A stretch of 64,000 nucleotides of DNA. It comes from Silvania confinis. Lineage in GTDB: Bacteria > Pseudomonadota > Gammaproteobacteria > Enterobacterales > Enterobacteriaceae. The first letter of the stretch is position 1; every line of letters begins with the position of its first letter. The notes beneath the pieces are model-generated. The model made no database searches. It was not told the origin of the DNA and was given only the letters and a program-made list of their open reading frames with translations. This document shows positions 17,587 to 27,276 of this stretch, piece after piece. The DNA lies in NCBI RefSeq assembly GCF_025564085.1, contig NZ_JAMGZJ010000078.1:1089233-1153232 (forward strand), in the 5' to 3' direction. Made by a program: the position numbers and the translations under genes.

Positions 17587-18360
17587 TCACAGCACTTTTG
17601 ACAGGAACTGCCGCGTTCGCGCGTGCGACGGACGGTTCAATACCGCGTCGCTGCTCCCTTGCTCAACAATTTTGCCATCGACCATAAACACCACCTGGTC
17701 CGCCACTTCGCGGGCAAAGCCGATCTCGTGGGTCACCACCACCAGCGTGGTGCCGGAGCGGGCCAGCTTTTTGATAACGTCCAACACCTCGCCCACCAGC
17801 TCGGGATCCAGCGCCGACGTCGGTTCATCAAACAGCATTACTCGTGGGCGCAGCGCCAGCGCACGGGCGATGGCAATGCGCTGCTGCTGCCCGCCGGAGA
17901 GATGCCGTGACCAGGCATCGGCTTTATCGCGCAGGCCAACCACGTCCAGCAGACCGTAAGCCCGCTCCACCGCCGCTTTGCGGCTCAGCTGTTTATGAGC
18001 GATCGGCGCTTCAATCAGGTTCTCCAGCACCGTCAGGTGCGGGAACAGGTTGAAGTTCTGGAACACGTAGCCAACGTTGACCCGCTGCCTGAGGATCTCT
18101 TTCTCTTTCAGCTCAAACAGCTTGTCGCCCTGGCGACGATAGCCGATGTAATCCCCGTCAATCTGGATAAAGCCTTCATCCACACGCTCGAGGTGGTTGA
18201 TGGTGCGCAGCAGCGTTGATTTACCCGAGCCGGACGGCCCGAGGATCACGGTGACGGAACCGGGCGGGATCTCCAGCGAAACGTTATCCAGCGCCTTGTG
18301 GCGGCCAAAGAATTTGCTGACCCCGGTAATCGAAATATGTCCTTCAGGAGAGGCTTGCAT
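17587..18360 (-). CDS. Amino-acid ABC importer ATPase
   Basis: The ATPase of a polar amino-acid type importer, 257 residues, similar in layout to GlnQ, HisP and TcyN. Walker A is GPSGSGKST near residue 39, the signature is LSGGQQQR, Walker B is VMLFDEPTSALDP, and the H-loop is VVTHEIGFA. Its first bases overlap the permease gene by 17, so the two are translationally coupled. It serves the permease at 18344-19270 and probably both binding proteins in the operon. Confidence 0.93.
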   Translation of the reverse strand: MQASPEGHISITGVSKFFGRHKALDNVSLEIPPGSVTVILGPSGSGKSTLLRTINHLERVDEGFIQIDGDYIGYRRQGDKLFELKEKEILRQRVNVGYVFQNFNLFPHLTVLENLIEAPIAHKQLSRKAAVERAYGLLDVVGLRDKADAWSRHLSGGQQQRIAIARALALRPRVMLFDEPTSALDPELVGEVLDVIKKLARSGTTLVVVTHEIGFAREVADQVVFMVDGKIVEQGSSDAVLNRPSHARTRQFLSKVL

Positions 18361-19270
18361 GGACGGGCTCCTGTGCAGTTTGGGTGGTAACGGAACGGGT
18401 CCGGCTGGACGCGCGGGACTGATTTACCGCCGAGCGGCGCTCGCTGCGGGCCAGGGCGCGTTCAACCACGTGCTGGATAATCGACAGCACGGTGGTGATC
18501 ACCAGATACCAGACGGCACCGACCATCAGCAGCGGGATCACCTCCTGGGTGCGGTTGTAGATCATCTGAATGGTGTAGAACAGTTCCGGCATCGCCAGCA
18601 CGTACACCATCGCCGTGCCCTTGGCGAGGCTGATGATTTCGTTAAAGCCGGCCGGCAAAATGGTGCGCAGCGCCTGGGGCAGAATAATGCGCAGGGTCCG
18701 CCGCCAGGCCGGTAAACCGAGTGCCGCTGCCGCTTCGTACTGGCCGTGATCGACCCCGACAAAGCCGCCGCGAATGATTTCTGCGGTGTAAGCGCTCTGC
18801 ACCAGCGTTAGCCCGACCACGGCGGTCGAGAACTGCCCCAACACGTTGATGGTTTCGAAACTGCCCCACGTAATGCTAGTAAAGGGCACCCCGAGCGACA
18901 GGGTGTCGTACAGGTAAGAGAAGTTGTAGAGGATGATCAGCACCACGATCAGCGGCAGCGAGCGAAACAGCCAGATGTAGCCCCAGGCCAGGCTGCTTAA
19001 GAGCCACGAGGACGACAGCCGCGCCAGTGCCAGTAGCCCGCCGATCACCACGCTCAGCGCGGTGCCAATCAGGGTCAGCAACAGCGTCTGGCCTACGCCT
19101 TCGAGGATCACCGGGTCGAAGAACCAGCGCGCAAACACTGCCCACTCCCAGCGCGGGTTAAAGGCCACCGACTGCACGACAATCGCCAGTACAAACAGCG
19201 CGACAACGGCGCCAACGGTGCGCAGTGGGTAGCGCGCCGGGACCACTTTGATGGTTTCAACGTTGTTCAT
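18344..19270 (-). CDS. Amino-acid ABC importer permease
   Basis: A 308-residue inner-membrane permease of the HisM/GlnP family. The N-terminal hydrophobic segment is followed by a standard permease core with the LFRSLPLIVVLIILYNFSYL segment and the EAA loop (YEAAAALGLPAWRRTLRIILP near residues 178-198). The C-terminal tail is arginine-rich and longer than usual. There is only one permease gene, so it probably forms a homodimer. GAGGAACG precedes the start, and the gene follows the acetyltransferase by nine bases. Confidence 0.92.
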   Translation of the reverse strand: MNNVETIKVVPARYPLRTVGAVVALFVLAIVVQSVAFNPRWEWAVFARWFFDPVILEGVGQTLLLTLIGTALSVVIGGLLALARLSSSWLLSSLAWGYIWLFRSLPLIVVLIILYNFSYLYDTLSLGVPFTSITWGSFETINVLGQFSTAVVGLTLVQSAYTAEIIRGGFVGVDHGQYEAAAALGLPAWRRTLRIILPQALRTILPAGFNEIISLAKGTAMVYVLAMPELFYTIQMIYNRTQEVIPLLMVGAVWYLVITTVLSIIQHVVERALARSERRSAVNQSRASSRTRSVTTQTAQEPVHASLS

Positions 19271-19279
19271 CGTCGTTCC

Positions 19280-19789
19280 TCATGCAGATTTACTGAACGC
19301 TTCGCGTACCAGCGTTTTGGTGAAGCGCAGCCGCCCGTCAAACGGCGGCTGGCTGTACTCTTCCGGGTCGCGGGCCAGGTCAAACTGCGCCGCGTAGCCC
19401 TGGCTCAGGTACAGCCGCACCGCTTCCGGCTGACGAAAACCGGTGGTGAGGTACATCTGGCTGTAACCCGCCTGTACCGCGCGGCGCTCCAGCTCGTGCA
19501 CCACTTTGGCGGCAAGCCCCTGCTGGCGCAGGGTTTTGTCGGTCCAGATGCGTTTGATCTCGGCGGTCTGCTCATCAAAGGGCTTGTATGCCCCGGTGGC
19601 GATGATGTTTCCATCGCGCTCCAGCACGATAAACAGCCCCTGCGGCGGCAGATACCATTCGGTCAGTTCGACTTCGGCGTCTTTAGCAAAATAGTCCCCG
19701 TAGCGGGCCGCGTATTCACCGAACAGCCCGTCTATCACGGGCTGAAGATCGGCGTCCTCTGGCGATACGTCGCGAAAAAGGTCGCTCAT
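19280..19789 (-). CDS. GNAT N-acetyltransferase (S-substituted cysteine type candidate)
   Basis: A 169-residue GNAT-fold enzyme. The acetyl-CoA loop is seen as RIWTDKTLRQQGLAAKVVHEL near residues 85-105, and the C-terminal beta-bulge follows in YSQMYLTTGFRQPEAVRLYLSQGY. The ATG at 19789 has AAGGAG five bases upstream; a GTG two codons earlier is less likely. Its place between a binding protein and permease, beside two flavin monooxygenases and an M20 deacylase, is the arrangement of the Bacillus SnaA/SnaB acetyltransferases that N-acetylate S-modified cysteine. The role is inferred from context and not from substrate-binding residues. Confidence 0.85.
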   Translation of the reverse strand: MSDLFRDVSPEDADLQPVIDGLFGEYAARYGDYFAKDAEVELTEWYLPPQGLFIVLERDGNIIATGAYKPFDEQTAEIKRIWTDKTLRQQGLAAKVVHELERRAVQAGYSQMYLTTGFRQPEAVRLYLSQGYAAQFDLARDPEEYSQPPFDGRLRFTKTLVREAFSKSA

Positions 19790-19798
19790 AAACACTCC

Positions 19799-20731
19799 TT
19801 AATCGCCCAGACCGGCCGGGTTGACTTCAGAGCCCGGAATGCGCTCCACCCCTTCTCCCCAGCGGTTCAGCACTTTGTCGTAGTCGCCGTTTTTGATCAC
19901 CCCGTTGAGCGCGGTCTGCACCGGTTCAGCCAGTCCGCTGCCTTTTTTGAGGGTCACCGCGATGTGGGCGGCTTTCGGCCAGCCGCCGTCCACGCTGCCC
20001 ACCAGCTTGGTTTTGCCGTTCAGCGCCGCTTTCCATGCACCAATCACGTTCGGGCCAAAGAAGGCATCCGCACGACCGGACTGCAGGGCCAGGGTCTGAG
20101 CGGCATCATCCTTGGTATAGATCGGGGTGAACGGCTTGAGGCCTTTCTTCTGGTTTTCGGCATCCCACGCCAGCAGGATCGCCTCCTGGTTGGTGCCGGA
20201 ACCCACGATGATCCGCAGCCCGGCGATGTCTTCCGCCTTCTCGAGGTTTTTGATGGTGCTGGTCGATTTGACGTAGAAACCGAGGGAATCTTTGCGGTAG
20301 GTGGCAAAGTCGAACTTCTCTTTGCGATCTTTGGTGACGGTGATGTTGCTGATCGCCGCATCGTATTTCCCGGAGGTGACGCCCAGCGGCCAGTCTTCCC
20401 ACGAGGTTGGGACGATGTTCAGCTCCAGCCCGAGGCTGTCGGCAACCAGACGGGCGATATCCGCCTCGCTGCCGATCAGGGTTTTGTTGTCGTCAGCAAA
20501 CACGGTTAATGGCGGCTGGCTCAGCCCGGCAATTGCCACCGTGAATTTCCCGGGTACCGCGGGTTTAAAGCTGGCCGGGATCAGGGCGATGGCTTCCGGG
20601 TTCTTTGCCGTATTGATCGGCGTTTTATTGGCCTCGAGGCTGACGCCGGTGCCGTTAATGTTGACGTTCTCTGCCCAGACGGCAGGGGTAAAGGCCAGCG
20701 CAAGCGCCAGAACAAGCGATGATTTATGCAT
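19799..20731 (-). CDS. First amino-acid binding protein of the sulfur-salvage-type operon
   Basis: A 310-residue periplasmic family 3 solute-binding protein with a signal peptide (MHKSSLVLALALAFTPAVWA) and mature sequence beginning ENVNINGTG. Conserved segments are FTVAIAGLSQPPLTVFADD, WPLGVTSGKYDAAISNITVT and KFDFATYRKDSLGF. It is paralogous to the second binding protein of the same operon but clearly diverged. It precedes the acetyltransferase by ten bases. The binding site suggests an amino acid; S-substituted cysteine is inferred from the neighbouring enzymes. Confidence 0.88.
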   Translation of the reverse strand: MHKSSLVLALALAFTPAVWAENVNINGTGVSLEANKTPINTAKNPEAIALIPASFKPAVPGKFTVAIAGLSQPPLTVFADDNKTLIGSEADIARLVADSLGLELNIVPTSWEDWPLGVTSGKYDAAISNITVTKDRKEKFDFATYRKDSLGFYVKSTSTIKNLEKAEDIAGLRIIVGSGTNQEAILLAWDAENQKKGLKPFTPIYTKDDAAQTLALQSGRADAFFGPNVIGAWKAALNGKTKLVGSVDGGWPKAAHIAVTLKKGSGLAEPVQTALNGVIKNGDYDKVLNRWGEGVERIPGSEVNPAGLGD

Positions 20732-20754
20732 AGCAGGTGTCTCTTATAGTGTGA

Positions 20755-22071
20755 TTATTGTTGTGTGAACTGATTTGCAGGCTGGTCTAATCCCAGGCTC
20801 TCACGCAGGGTGGTGCCGGGGTATTCGGTGCGGAACAGGCCGCGCGCCTGCAGCAGCGGCACCACCTGATCGACAAAGCGCGGGAAGGTGTCCGGCGTGC
20901 CGCCCTGGATGATAAAACCGTCCGCGGCGTAACCGTCGAACCACTGCTGCAATCCGTCGGCGACCTCTTCCGGCGTACCGGCAAAGCGCGGTCGCGGCGA
21001 GGCGGCTTCCAGCGCCACCTGGCGCAGAGTCAGATTGCGCGCGCGGGCGTTACGCTTGATCTCATCGGTGGTGCTGCGAAAGCTGTTTTGCCCTAAATCA
21101 CCGATGTCCGGGAAGGGTTCATCGAGCGGATACTGACTAAAATCGTGGTGCTCAAAGTAGCGGCCGAGATAGTTCAGGGCATCGGTTATCGACACCAGCG
21201 CGGCGGTGGTTTGATACTGCTGCTCCACGTCGGCGGCGTCGTTGCCAACAATCACGCTCACCCCCTGGAAGATATGCAGTTCGTCAGCCCGGCGGCCGTG
21301 CTGTTTCAGCTGACTTTTCACGTCGTGCCAGAACGCCTGCGCCTCTTCATAGGTGTCGTGATGGGTAAAGATGGCGTCCGCGTGTTTAGCGGCCAGCTTT
21401 TTGCCGTCGTCCGAGGCCCCGGCCTGGAAGACAATCGGCCTGCCCTGCGGCGTGCGGCCAATGTTCAGCGGTCCGGCGACCTTAAAGAAATCGCCGTGGT
21501 GATCGAGGGTGTGCAGCTTTTGCGGATCAAAGAACTGCCCGCTCTCCTTATTGCGCACAAAGGCATCGCCCTCCCAGGAATCCCACAGCCCTTTCACTAC
21601 GTCGAGATACTCATCGGCAATGCGGTAGCGCAGAGCGTGCTCCGGGTGCTGGTCGCGGGAAAAGTTCTTCGCCGATCCTTCCAGCGGCGAGGTCACCACG
21701 TTCCAGCCTGCCCGGCCGTTGCTCAGATGGTCGAGGCTGGCAAACTGGCGCGCCACGGTGAACGGTTCGCTGTAGGAGGTCGACAAAGTGCCGACCAGCC
21801 CGAGGCGCGAAGTGATTGTCGCCAGCGCCGACAGAACGGTCAGCGGTTCAAAGCGGTTGAGAAAATGCGGGATCGATTTCTCGTTGATGTACAAGCCATC
21901 GGCGACAAACAGGAAGTCGAGCTTGCCGGCCTCTGCCTTCAGAGCCGTCTCTTTGACAAACTCAAAATTGATGCTGGCATCGGCGGTAGCCGCCGGGTGG
22001 CGCCAGGCCGACATATTCCCTGATGCGCCATGTAAAATGGTGCCCAGTCGCAGCTGTCGTGTTGCGGACAT
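20755..22071 (-). CDS. NtaA/SnaA/DszA-family FMNH2-dependent monooxygenase
   Basis: A 438-residue bacterial luciferase-fold monooxygenase, of the class that uses reduced FMN supplied by a separate reductase. Typical segments are [24 protein letters not shown] near residue 36, [30 protein letters not shown] near 100, and [26 protein letters not shown] near 207. It corresponds in family to B. subtilis YxeK and YtnJ, which act in breaking the C-S bond of N-acetylated S-modified cysteines. The start at 22071 has AAGGAG upstream. The nearest flavin reductase-like gene, yddH, lies far to the left, so the FMNH2 source is not evident here. Confidence 0.9.
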   Translation of the reverse strand: MSATRQLRLGTILHGASGNMSAWRHPAATADASINFEFVKETALKAEAGKLDFLFVADGLYINEKSIPHFLNRFEPLTVLSALATITSRLGLVGTLSTSYSEPFTVARQFASLDHLSNGRAGWNVVTSPLEGSAKNFSRDQHPEHALRYRIADEYLDVVKGLWDSWEGDAFVRNKESGQFFDPQKLHTLDHHGDFFKVAGPLNIGRTPQGRPIVFQAGASDDGKKLAAKHADAIFTHHDTYEEAQAFWHDVKSQLKQHGRRADELHIFQGVSVIVGNDAADVEQQYQTTAALVSITDALNYLGRYFEHHDFSQYPLDEPFPDIGDLGQNSFRSTTDEIKRNARARNLTLRQVALEAASPRPRFAGTPEEVADGLQQWFDGYAADGFIIQGGTPDTFPRFVDQVVPLLQARGLFRTEYPGTTLRESLGLDQPANQFTQQ

Positions 22072-22085
22072 ATTCACTCCTTCAC

Positions 22086-23207
22086 TTAAAGTTGATTCAG
22101 GGCTTTTTCCGCAAGCTGGGCGAAATACCGCGCGGCGGGTTCGATTAAGGCTTCATCCGGGTTAAAGGCCGGGTGATGCAGACCATACGGGCTGGCGCTG
22201 CCGATGCTGACGAAAGCACCAGGAATGTGTTGCAGGTAGACGGCAAAATCTTCTCCCCCCATATGCAGTTCGGCGTGGTGGGTTTCGTAACCGCTCTCGC
22301 GCGCCACCGAGGTGGCAAAGTCAGCCCATACCACATCGTTAACCAGCGCGGTCGGCCCGGCATACCAGGTGATGTCGATTTGCGCGGCAAAGGCGCTGGC
22401 AAACCCGGCGGCGATCTCAGACACCCGGGCTTTGACGTTTTGCTGCACCTCGGTGCGATGGGTACGCAGCGTGCCTTCCAGCTCGACGCTCTCCGGCAGC
22501 ACGTTCCAGGTGTTGCCTCCGGTAATGCGCGTTACGCTCAGCACCACCGAATCCAGGGTATTCACGTTGCGGCTGGCAACGCTTTGCAGGGCGGTCACCA
22601 GCTGGCTGGCAAGCACAATGGCATCGTTACCTTCGTGTGGACGGGCGGCGTGCGCCCCTTTGCCGGTAATGCGGAAGATAAAGCGGTCGACGTTGGCGTA
22701 AAACGGCCCGCCGCGGGTGGCAAAGCTGCCCACCGGCAGGCCGGGTTCGTTGTGCATGCCGAAGATAGCGCTGACGTCACGCAGGGCTCCGGCGCGAACC
22801 AGGCTTTTAGCCCCGCCAAAGTTCTCTTCCGCTGGCTGAAACAGGATCCGCACCCGACCATTGAGCGAGGCTTCCCGCGCTTTCAGCTGTAAAGCGGCAC
22901 CGAGGATCACGCTGGTGTGGATATCGTGTCCGCAGGCGTGCATCACCCCTGCGCGTTGTGAACTGAAAGGCACCCCGCTGCGCTCCTCAATTGGCAGGGC
23001 ATCAATGTCGGCGCGCAGGGCGATGCGTTTGTCGCCCTCGCCAATCTCAGCCACCACGCCGGTATGCAGATCGTAAGGCAGCACGTTAATACCGGCATCG
23101 CCCAGCCACTGGCGCAGGCGCGCGGTGGTATCGACTTCTTCCCCGGAGAGTTCCGGGTGCTGGTGCAGTTCGCGACGCCAGGCGATCAGCTGTTGTCCAA
23201 AGCTCAT
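22086..23207 (-). CDS. M20-family amidohydrolase (N-acyl amino acid deacylase)
   Basis: A 373-residue metallopeptidase-fold amidohydrolase. Metal-site motifs are visible in order: [11 protein letters not shown] near residue 89, [11 protein letters not shown] near 123, [10 protein letters not shown] near 148, and the C-terminal [11 protein letters not shown] near 325. Such enzymes remove acyl groups from N-acyl amino acids; the B. subtilis operon members YxeP and SndA deacetylate N-acetylcysteine derivatives. The start overlaps the stop of the upstream luciferase-like gene by four bases, so the two are coupled. The exact substrate is inferred. Confidence 0.92.
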   Translation of the reverse strand: MSFGQQLIAWRRELHQHPELSGEEVDTTARLRQWLGDAGINVLPYDLHTGVVAEIGEGDKRIALRADIDALPIEERSGVPFSSQRAGVMHACGHDIHTSVILGAALQLKAREASLNGRVRILFQPAEENFGGAKSLVRAGALRDVSAIFGMHNEPGLPVGSFATRGGPFYANVDRFIFRITGKGAHAARPHEGNDAIVLASQLVTALQSVASRNVNTLDSVVLSVTRITGGNTWNVLPESVELEGTLRTHRTEVQQNVKARVSEIAAGFASAFAAQIDITWYAGPTALVNDVVWADFATSVARESGYETHHAELHMGGEDFAVYLQHIPGAFVSIGSASPYGLHHPAFNPDEALIEPAARYFAQLAEKALNQL

Positions 23208-24205
23208 ACCGCCACCTTCCGGTGCTGGCGAGCCTCGGCCAGCAGACGCAGCGATTGCACCCGGGCAGCGCCATCCGCCACCGGCGTATCGATAATGAAT
23301 TCGTCAATGCCCCACTGCTGATGCAGCGCGTCCAGCTTCTCCAGTACCGATTCGGCGGTGCCTGCCAGCAGCGACTGCGCGCGACGGGCAATGCGCAGCG
23401 GCTCGCTTCCGGCCTGGCGGGCAAAGGCATACGCCTGCTCTTCGCTGGCGACGGTGACCCGCTGGCCGTTGGCCAGCTCCACGCCCCACACTTCTACCGC
23501 CTCTGCCAACGCCTCGGCCTGCGCCTGGGTCGGGGCTACAATCGCCTGTACCGCAACAACCACCTCGCGGAAACTGTGCGCCCGCCAGGTGGTAATCACC
23601 TCGCGCAGCAGCTCAGGGTCGCCGTTAAGATGGGCAGCAAAGACAAAGTTCCAGTTGAGGCTGGCGGCGAGGCGCGCGCTCTCGGCGCTGGCTCCCAGCA
23701 AAAAGCCCTGGGCAGGCACTTGCGGCAGCGGCGTGGCACGAACCGCCTCTTCTTCTGCCAGCGCAGTCGGGTGTAACCAGCCGTCGAGCTGCGCCAGTTG
23801 GGTCGCAAAATCGCCTTTCTCCTGCTGATTCAGCCCCTGCTGTAACGCCCGGGTAGAGAGCGGCAGCCCGCCCGGCGCTTTACCTACGCCCAGGTCGACG
23901 CGACCCGGTGCAATCGCCGCCAGCAGGTTGAAGTTTTCGGCCACTTTATACGGGCTGTAATGCTGGAGCATCACGCCGCCGGAACCAACGCGGATGCGTT
24001 TGGTCTGCCCGAGGATCCAGGCAATCAGCAGCTCAGGCGACGGACTCGCCAGCTGCGGGGTGTTATGGTGTTCGGCAATCCAGAAGCGGTGATAACCGAG
24101 CGCCTCTGCCTGCTGCGCAAGGCTTAAGGTGCGCGCCAGCGCATCGGCGGCCGTTTCGTTTTCCGCGACAGGACTTTTATCCAGAATGCTGATTCGCCAT
24201 GACAT
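23204..24205 (-). CDS. Luciferase-like flavin monooxygenase (YtmO-like)
   Basis: A 333-residue luciferase-like monooxygenase, first gene of the eight-gene operon. Its family segments are ALGYHRFWIAEHHN near residue 36, SPSPELLIAWILGQT near 54, and RIRVGSGGVMLQHYSPYKVAENFNLL near 70. It resembles the YtmO type rather than the NtaA type encoded two genes downstream. The ATG at 24205 gives MSWRISILDKSP; a frame extending to 24238 lacks a ribosome binding site. Two distinct flavin monooxygenases in one operon parallels the Bacillus ytm operon. Confidence 0.88.
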   Translation of the reverse strand: MSWRISILDKSPVAENETAADALARTLSLAQQAEALGYHRFWIAEHHNTPQLASPSPELLIAWILGQTKRIRVGSGGVMLQHYSPYKVAENFNLLAAIAPGRVDLGVGKAPGGLPLSTRALQQGLNQQEKGDFATQLAQLDGWLHPTALAEEEAVRATPLPQVPAQGFLLGASAESARLAASLNWNFVFAAHLNGDPELLREVITTWRAHSFREVVVAVQAIVAPTQAQAEALAEAVEVWGVELANGQRVTVASEEQAYAFARQAGSEPLRIARRAQSLLAGTAESVLEKLDALHQQWGIDEFIIDTPVADGAARVQSLRLLAEARQHRKVAV

Positions 24206-24315
24206 GTTGCAATCTCGTTTGACTAAACATGTCGCCATTATTAAGGGGCGATTTCACCTCTGAGAAACAATTAATTTACATTTGGTTTGCCGGATTTCAG
24301 ATATACAACGCCAGC

Positions 24316-24855
24316 TTAGCGGGCGGTCTGTAAGCTGGCGATCAGCGCATCGGCCTGCTGGCGGGAGGTGATCCGCACGAAGCGGATGTGGGCGTAAGCG
24401 GGATTATCCATGTCGGCCTGGTAGCGAATACGGTTGCTGCGCCAGGTTTTGAGGGTCCAGATAAGGATCGATTCGCGGCTTAGAAACGAACGGCGAAAGC
24501 TTTCCCGATTGCCGGTGCCGGGCCATAGCTCCTGCTGGGTCCAGGCGCGTTGTATCGCCCGCGTCACCGCCTGGTGCAGCGTGCGGGCAAAACCATAATC
24601 CACCCACACCACCAGATCGATCTCGCGCCACTTAATCGCCCGGGTGCGGTTGTAGTTGCCATCCAGCACCCAGCCTGGGCTGGCGTCGAGCGCGGCCTCC
24701 AGCTTGCTGACGAACTCTTCATCCGGCGTGCCCTGCCAGTCAGGTTGCCAGTACAGGGTATCCATTTCGATACAGGGCAGCGCCAGCCTGGTGGCGATAC
24801 GTCGGGCGAGCGTGCTTTTTCCGCTGCCGCTGGTGCCAATAATATTGATTTTCAC
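24316..24855 (-). CDS. P-loop nucleotide kinase-like ATPase
   Basis: A P-loop protein of about 179 residues in the adenylate kinase/topology modulation (FlaR-like) group. Walker A is GTSGSGKST starting near residue 7, followed by CIEMDTLYWQPDW. The Walker B position has the pattern DLVVWVDYGFAR. I favour a GTG start at 24855, since GAGGACA lies just upstream and the protein then begins VKINIIGTSG as in homologues; an ATG at 24888 adds 11 residues without a ribosome binding site. Its substrate is unknown. It is separated by 110 bases from the operon downstream. Confidence 0.8.
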   Translation of the reverse strand: MKINIIGTSGSGKSTLARRIATRLALPCIEMDTLYWQPDWQGTPDEEFVSKLEAALDASPGWVLDGNYNRTRAIKWREIDLVVWVDYGFARTLHQAVTRAIQRAWTQQELWPGTGNRESFRRSFLSRESILIWTLKTWRSNRIRYQADMDNPAYAHIRFVRITSRQQADALIASLQTAR

Positions 24856-25199
24856 ACTGTCCTCGCGCAGAAAAGGGTCGAGCGTCATATTAACGTTTTA
24901 GCATTGTTAATGAAACGGCATTTCGAAAGCCTGGTTTACCCCACGGAGTCATTATTTACTTCATATTTACCTTAAGTCGACGCATTCCACCGCAGGCAAT
25001 AATTAACCCGTGCGCTTTATTGCAATTCTATTACATTAGCGCCAATTAATAGATAAAAAATAGTTAAGTCAGGCGCTTTCCAATTCCTAAAATTACGTAG
25101 AGAATACGCCAGCCGTAATATTAAAGAATAACGATGACATCTTGCCTGACACTTTATCGGGCGGCTTTTCTATACTCAGACATCACCATGGAGTTACTC
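24856..25199. other. AT-rich divergent intergenic region
   Basis: This 344-base stretch separates the kinase-like gene from the chemoreceptor gene. It is clearly more AT-rich than the neighbouring genes and must hold their divergent promoters. I see no gene, strong palindrome or convincing sigma-28 site in it. Confidence 0.5.
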
Positions 25200-26735
25200 A
25201 TGAAGCGTAACAACCACGTTACACAAAACGAGTATTTACTTAACGATGGTTCGACGCTAATGTCGACCACCGATACCCAGAGCCATATTACTTACGCTAA
25301 CTCTACCTTTATTGTCGCCAGTGGTTATAAAGAAGAACATCTTATTGGTGAACCGCATAATGTCATCCGTCATCCTGATATGCCACCCGAGGCCTTTGGC
25401 GATATGTGGTTTACCCTGCAACAGGGCGAGAGCTGGACGGGGCTGGTGAAGAACCGCCGCCACAACGGGGATCACTACTGGGTGCGCGCCAACGTTACGC
25501 CGGTTTATCAGCAGGACACGCTGACCGGTTATATTTCGGTGCGTAATATTCCTACTCGCGCCGAGATCGACGCCAGCGAGCAGCTTTATCAGCGCGTGCA
25601 GAATAACGAATTAAAAGGTCATCGCTTTTATAAAGGGCTGCTGGTTCGCCGGGGGATATTATCTTTCCTGTCAATATTTAAACGACTCAGCACCACAAAG
25701 CGCGTTAATTATGCGCTGTTCGTCAGTGCGCTGTTGGCTTTGGCTATTCCCTTTTTACTCCCCGCAGCCGCAATACAAATGGCGGCCACGGCGGTGCTGT
25801 TTATTTTACTGGCGATGTATCTGAATGCCCAAATCAGTCGGCCAATAAAGTCGATTGTTAAACAGATGCAGCGCGTAGTATCGGGGCGTAAAACTGAGTA
25901 TTACCATTTTGACCGCGTCGACGAAATTGGCTTAATGATGCGCCTGGTTAATCAGTCCGGGTTAAACCTCAACTCGCTGGTCGATGATGTCGGGGCACAA
26001 ATCAGCGGTATCCGCGATATCAGCCAGCAGGTCGAAACCGAAGGCCGCGCGCTGCAGGCTCGCTCGGAAGAGACCTCGGGCGATCTGCAGCAAACCGCCG
26101 CCGCCGTGGAAGAGATTGCCAGCGCGGTCAAACAGACCGCCGAAACTGCCGGGGAAGCGATCCTGATGGCCGATCAAACCAGTGCCAGCGCGTATAACGG
26201 TGAAACCATCATGAAACAGACCATCGGCATGATGCAGTCGGTATCGAAGGATAACGGCCAGATTGTCGACATTATTGCGGTGATCGACCGTATCGCCTTC
26301 CAGACCAATATTCTGGCCCTCAATGCGGCCGTCGAAGCCGCACGCGCCGGGGAAGCGGGACGCGGCTTTGCGGTGGTGGCAGCCGAAGTGCGTAATCTGG
26401 CCCAGCATTCCGCCTCAGCTGCGAAGGAGATCGCCCAGCTTATCGAGAAAAACGTCTCCAGCGTCAATGCAGGGGTGAATATGGTAGAACAAACCGAAAC
26501 CCACCTCACGGCAATGATTGGCAACGTATTGAATATGTCAGCGCTAATTAAAGAGATTGGCCACGCAACCCAGGAGCAAACCCAGGCCCTGAGCCTGATT
26601 AATGAGTCGATCTCGCGCATTGGGGTAATGACCCACAATAACACCGGAATGGTGGATAACGTCACCAGCGCGGCACATCACCTCACCCAGCGCACCACGC
26701 GCCTGCAGCAGGCGGTTTCGGTGTTTGGCGGGTGA
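25200..26735 (+). CDS. Aer-like PAS-domain chemoreceptor
   Basis: A 511-residue methyl-accepting chemotaxis protein without a periplasmic sensor. The N-terminal PAS domain ([16 protein letters not shown] near residue 22; [19 protein letters not shown] near 53; [20 protein letters not shown] near 84) matches the FAD-binding PAS of E. coli Aer. A membrane anchor lies near residues 170-210, followed by a HAMP-like segment and the signalling hairpin with the tip [24 protein letters not shown] near 386. This supports a redox or oxygen sensor role. It seems to be a paralogue of Aer; no other chemotaxis gene is nearby. The ATG at 25200 has GGAG upstream; longer frames begin at poor starts. Confidence 0.9.
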   Translation: MKRNNHVTQNEYLLNDGSTLMSTTDTQSHITYANSTFIVASGYKEEHLIGEPHNVIRHPDMPPEAFGDMWFTLQQGESWTGLVKNRRHNGDHYWVRANVTPVYQQDTLTGYISVRNIPTRAEIDASEQLYQRVQNNELKGHRFYKGLLVRRGILSFLSIFKRLSTTKRVNYALFVSALLALAIPFLLPAAAIQMAATAVLFILLAMYLNAQISRPIKSIVKQMQRVVSGRKTEYYHFDRVDEIGLMMRLVNQSGLNLNSLVDDVGAQISGIRDISQQVETEGRALQARSEETSGDLQQTAAAVEEIASAVKQTAETAGEAILMADQTSASAYNGETIMKQTIGMMQSVSKDNGQIVDIIAVIDRIAFQTNILALNAAVEAARAGEAGRGFAVVAAEVRNLAQHSASAAKEIAQLIEKNVSSVNAGVNMVEQTETHLTAMIGNVLNMSALIKEIGHATQEQTQALSLINESISRIGVMTHNNTGMVDNVTSAAHHLTQRTTRLQQAVSVFGG

Positions 26736-26740
26736 AGAAT

Positions 26741-26767
26741 ATCGGGGCGAGTTTATTTCGCCCCGAT
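26741..26767 (+). terminator. Hairpin after the Aer-like gene
   Basis: ATCGGGGCGA and TCGCCCCGAT form a perfect ten-base stem around a seven-base loop, five bases after the stop codon. The following T-run is weak. Confidence 0.65.
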
Positions 26768-27126
26768 TCCGTGTTGCCGATGCTGCTAGATCACTATTAT
26801 TATCACGCCTTACTTTTCTTTATTACACTCACCAGTAATAAATCCTGAGCACCTGGCATTTTCAATAACACATCCATCAGAATGCAGACATTATCATTTT
26901 ACGCATAAAAATTGATCGCCTAAACTCCTACGCGATGACATTCGCATACGCTTTAGCGCAGGTGTATTTTATTCCTGACAGTCCATTAAGGTTAATACCT
27001 GCTTGCCATAATCATCATCACTTTTTTTAGTTATTAAGTGAAGTGGTAAGCATTTGAAATCAGCCTTATAAACACTTTACCCAGGGAACTTGTCTGTCTA
27101 CACCCGCATACTTATGGGAAGGTAAC
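26768..27126. other. AT-rich intergenic region before the MASE1 operon
   Basis: About 360 bases without a supported gene, rich in A and T. It probably carries the promoter of the small ORF and MASE1 genes. I saw no obvious riboswitch, palindrome or decayed gene. Confidence 0.45.
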
Positions 27127-27276
27127 ATGATCTACCGTGACACCTGGAAGACCGCTGCATCGGCTGAAACGGTTCCTGTTAACCTTCGATCACTCATCCC
27201 ATGCTCAAATATGGCTAACCCGGCGAAAAGGTCATATCTTTTTAAAAGCGACGATCGCGCCGGGGGGACTGGATGA
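27127..27276 (+). CDS. Small ORF coupled to the MASE1 gene (49 residues)
   Basis: An ATG at 27127 follows GGGAAGGTAAC and opens a 49-codon frame (MIYRDTWKTAASAETVP at the start) whose TGA stop overlaps the ATG of the next gene as ATGA. The coupling and ribosome binding site support translation. The peptide is hydrophilic and basic, without a signal sequence or membrane segment, and I recognise no family. It could be a leader peptide or simply a chance frame; codon quality is only moderate. Confidence 0.4.
   Translation: MIYRDTWKTAASAETVPVNLRSLIPCSNMANPAKRSYLFKSDDRAGGTG

Noticed and set aside
25080..25199. Sigma-28 promoter for the Aer-like gene
   Set aside because: TAAA and GCC-like elements are present but none keep the 15-base spacing needed for FliA.
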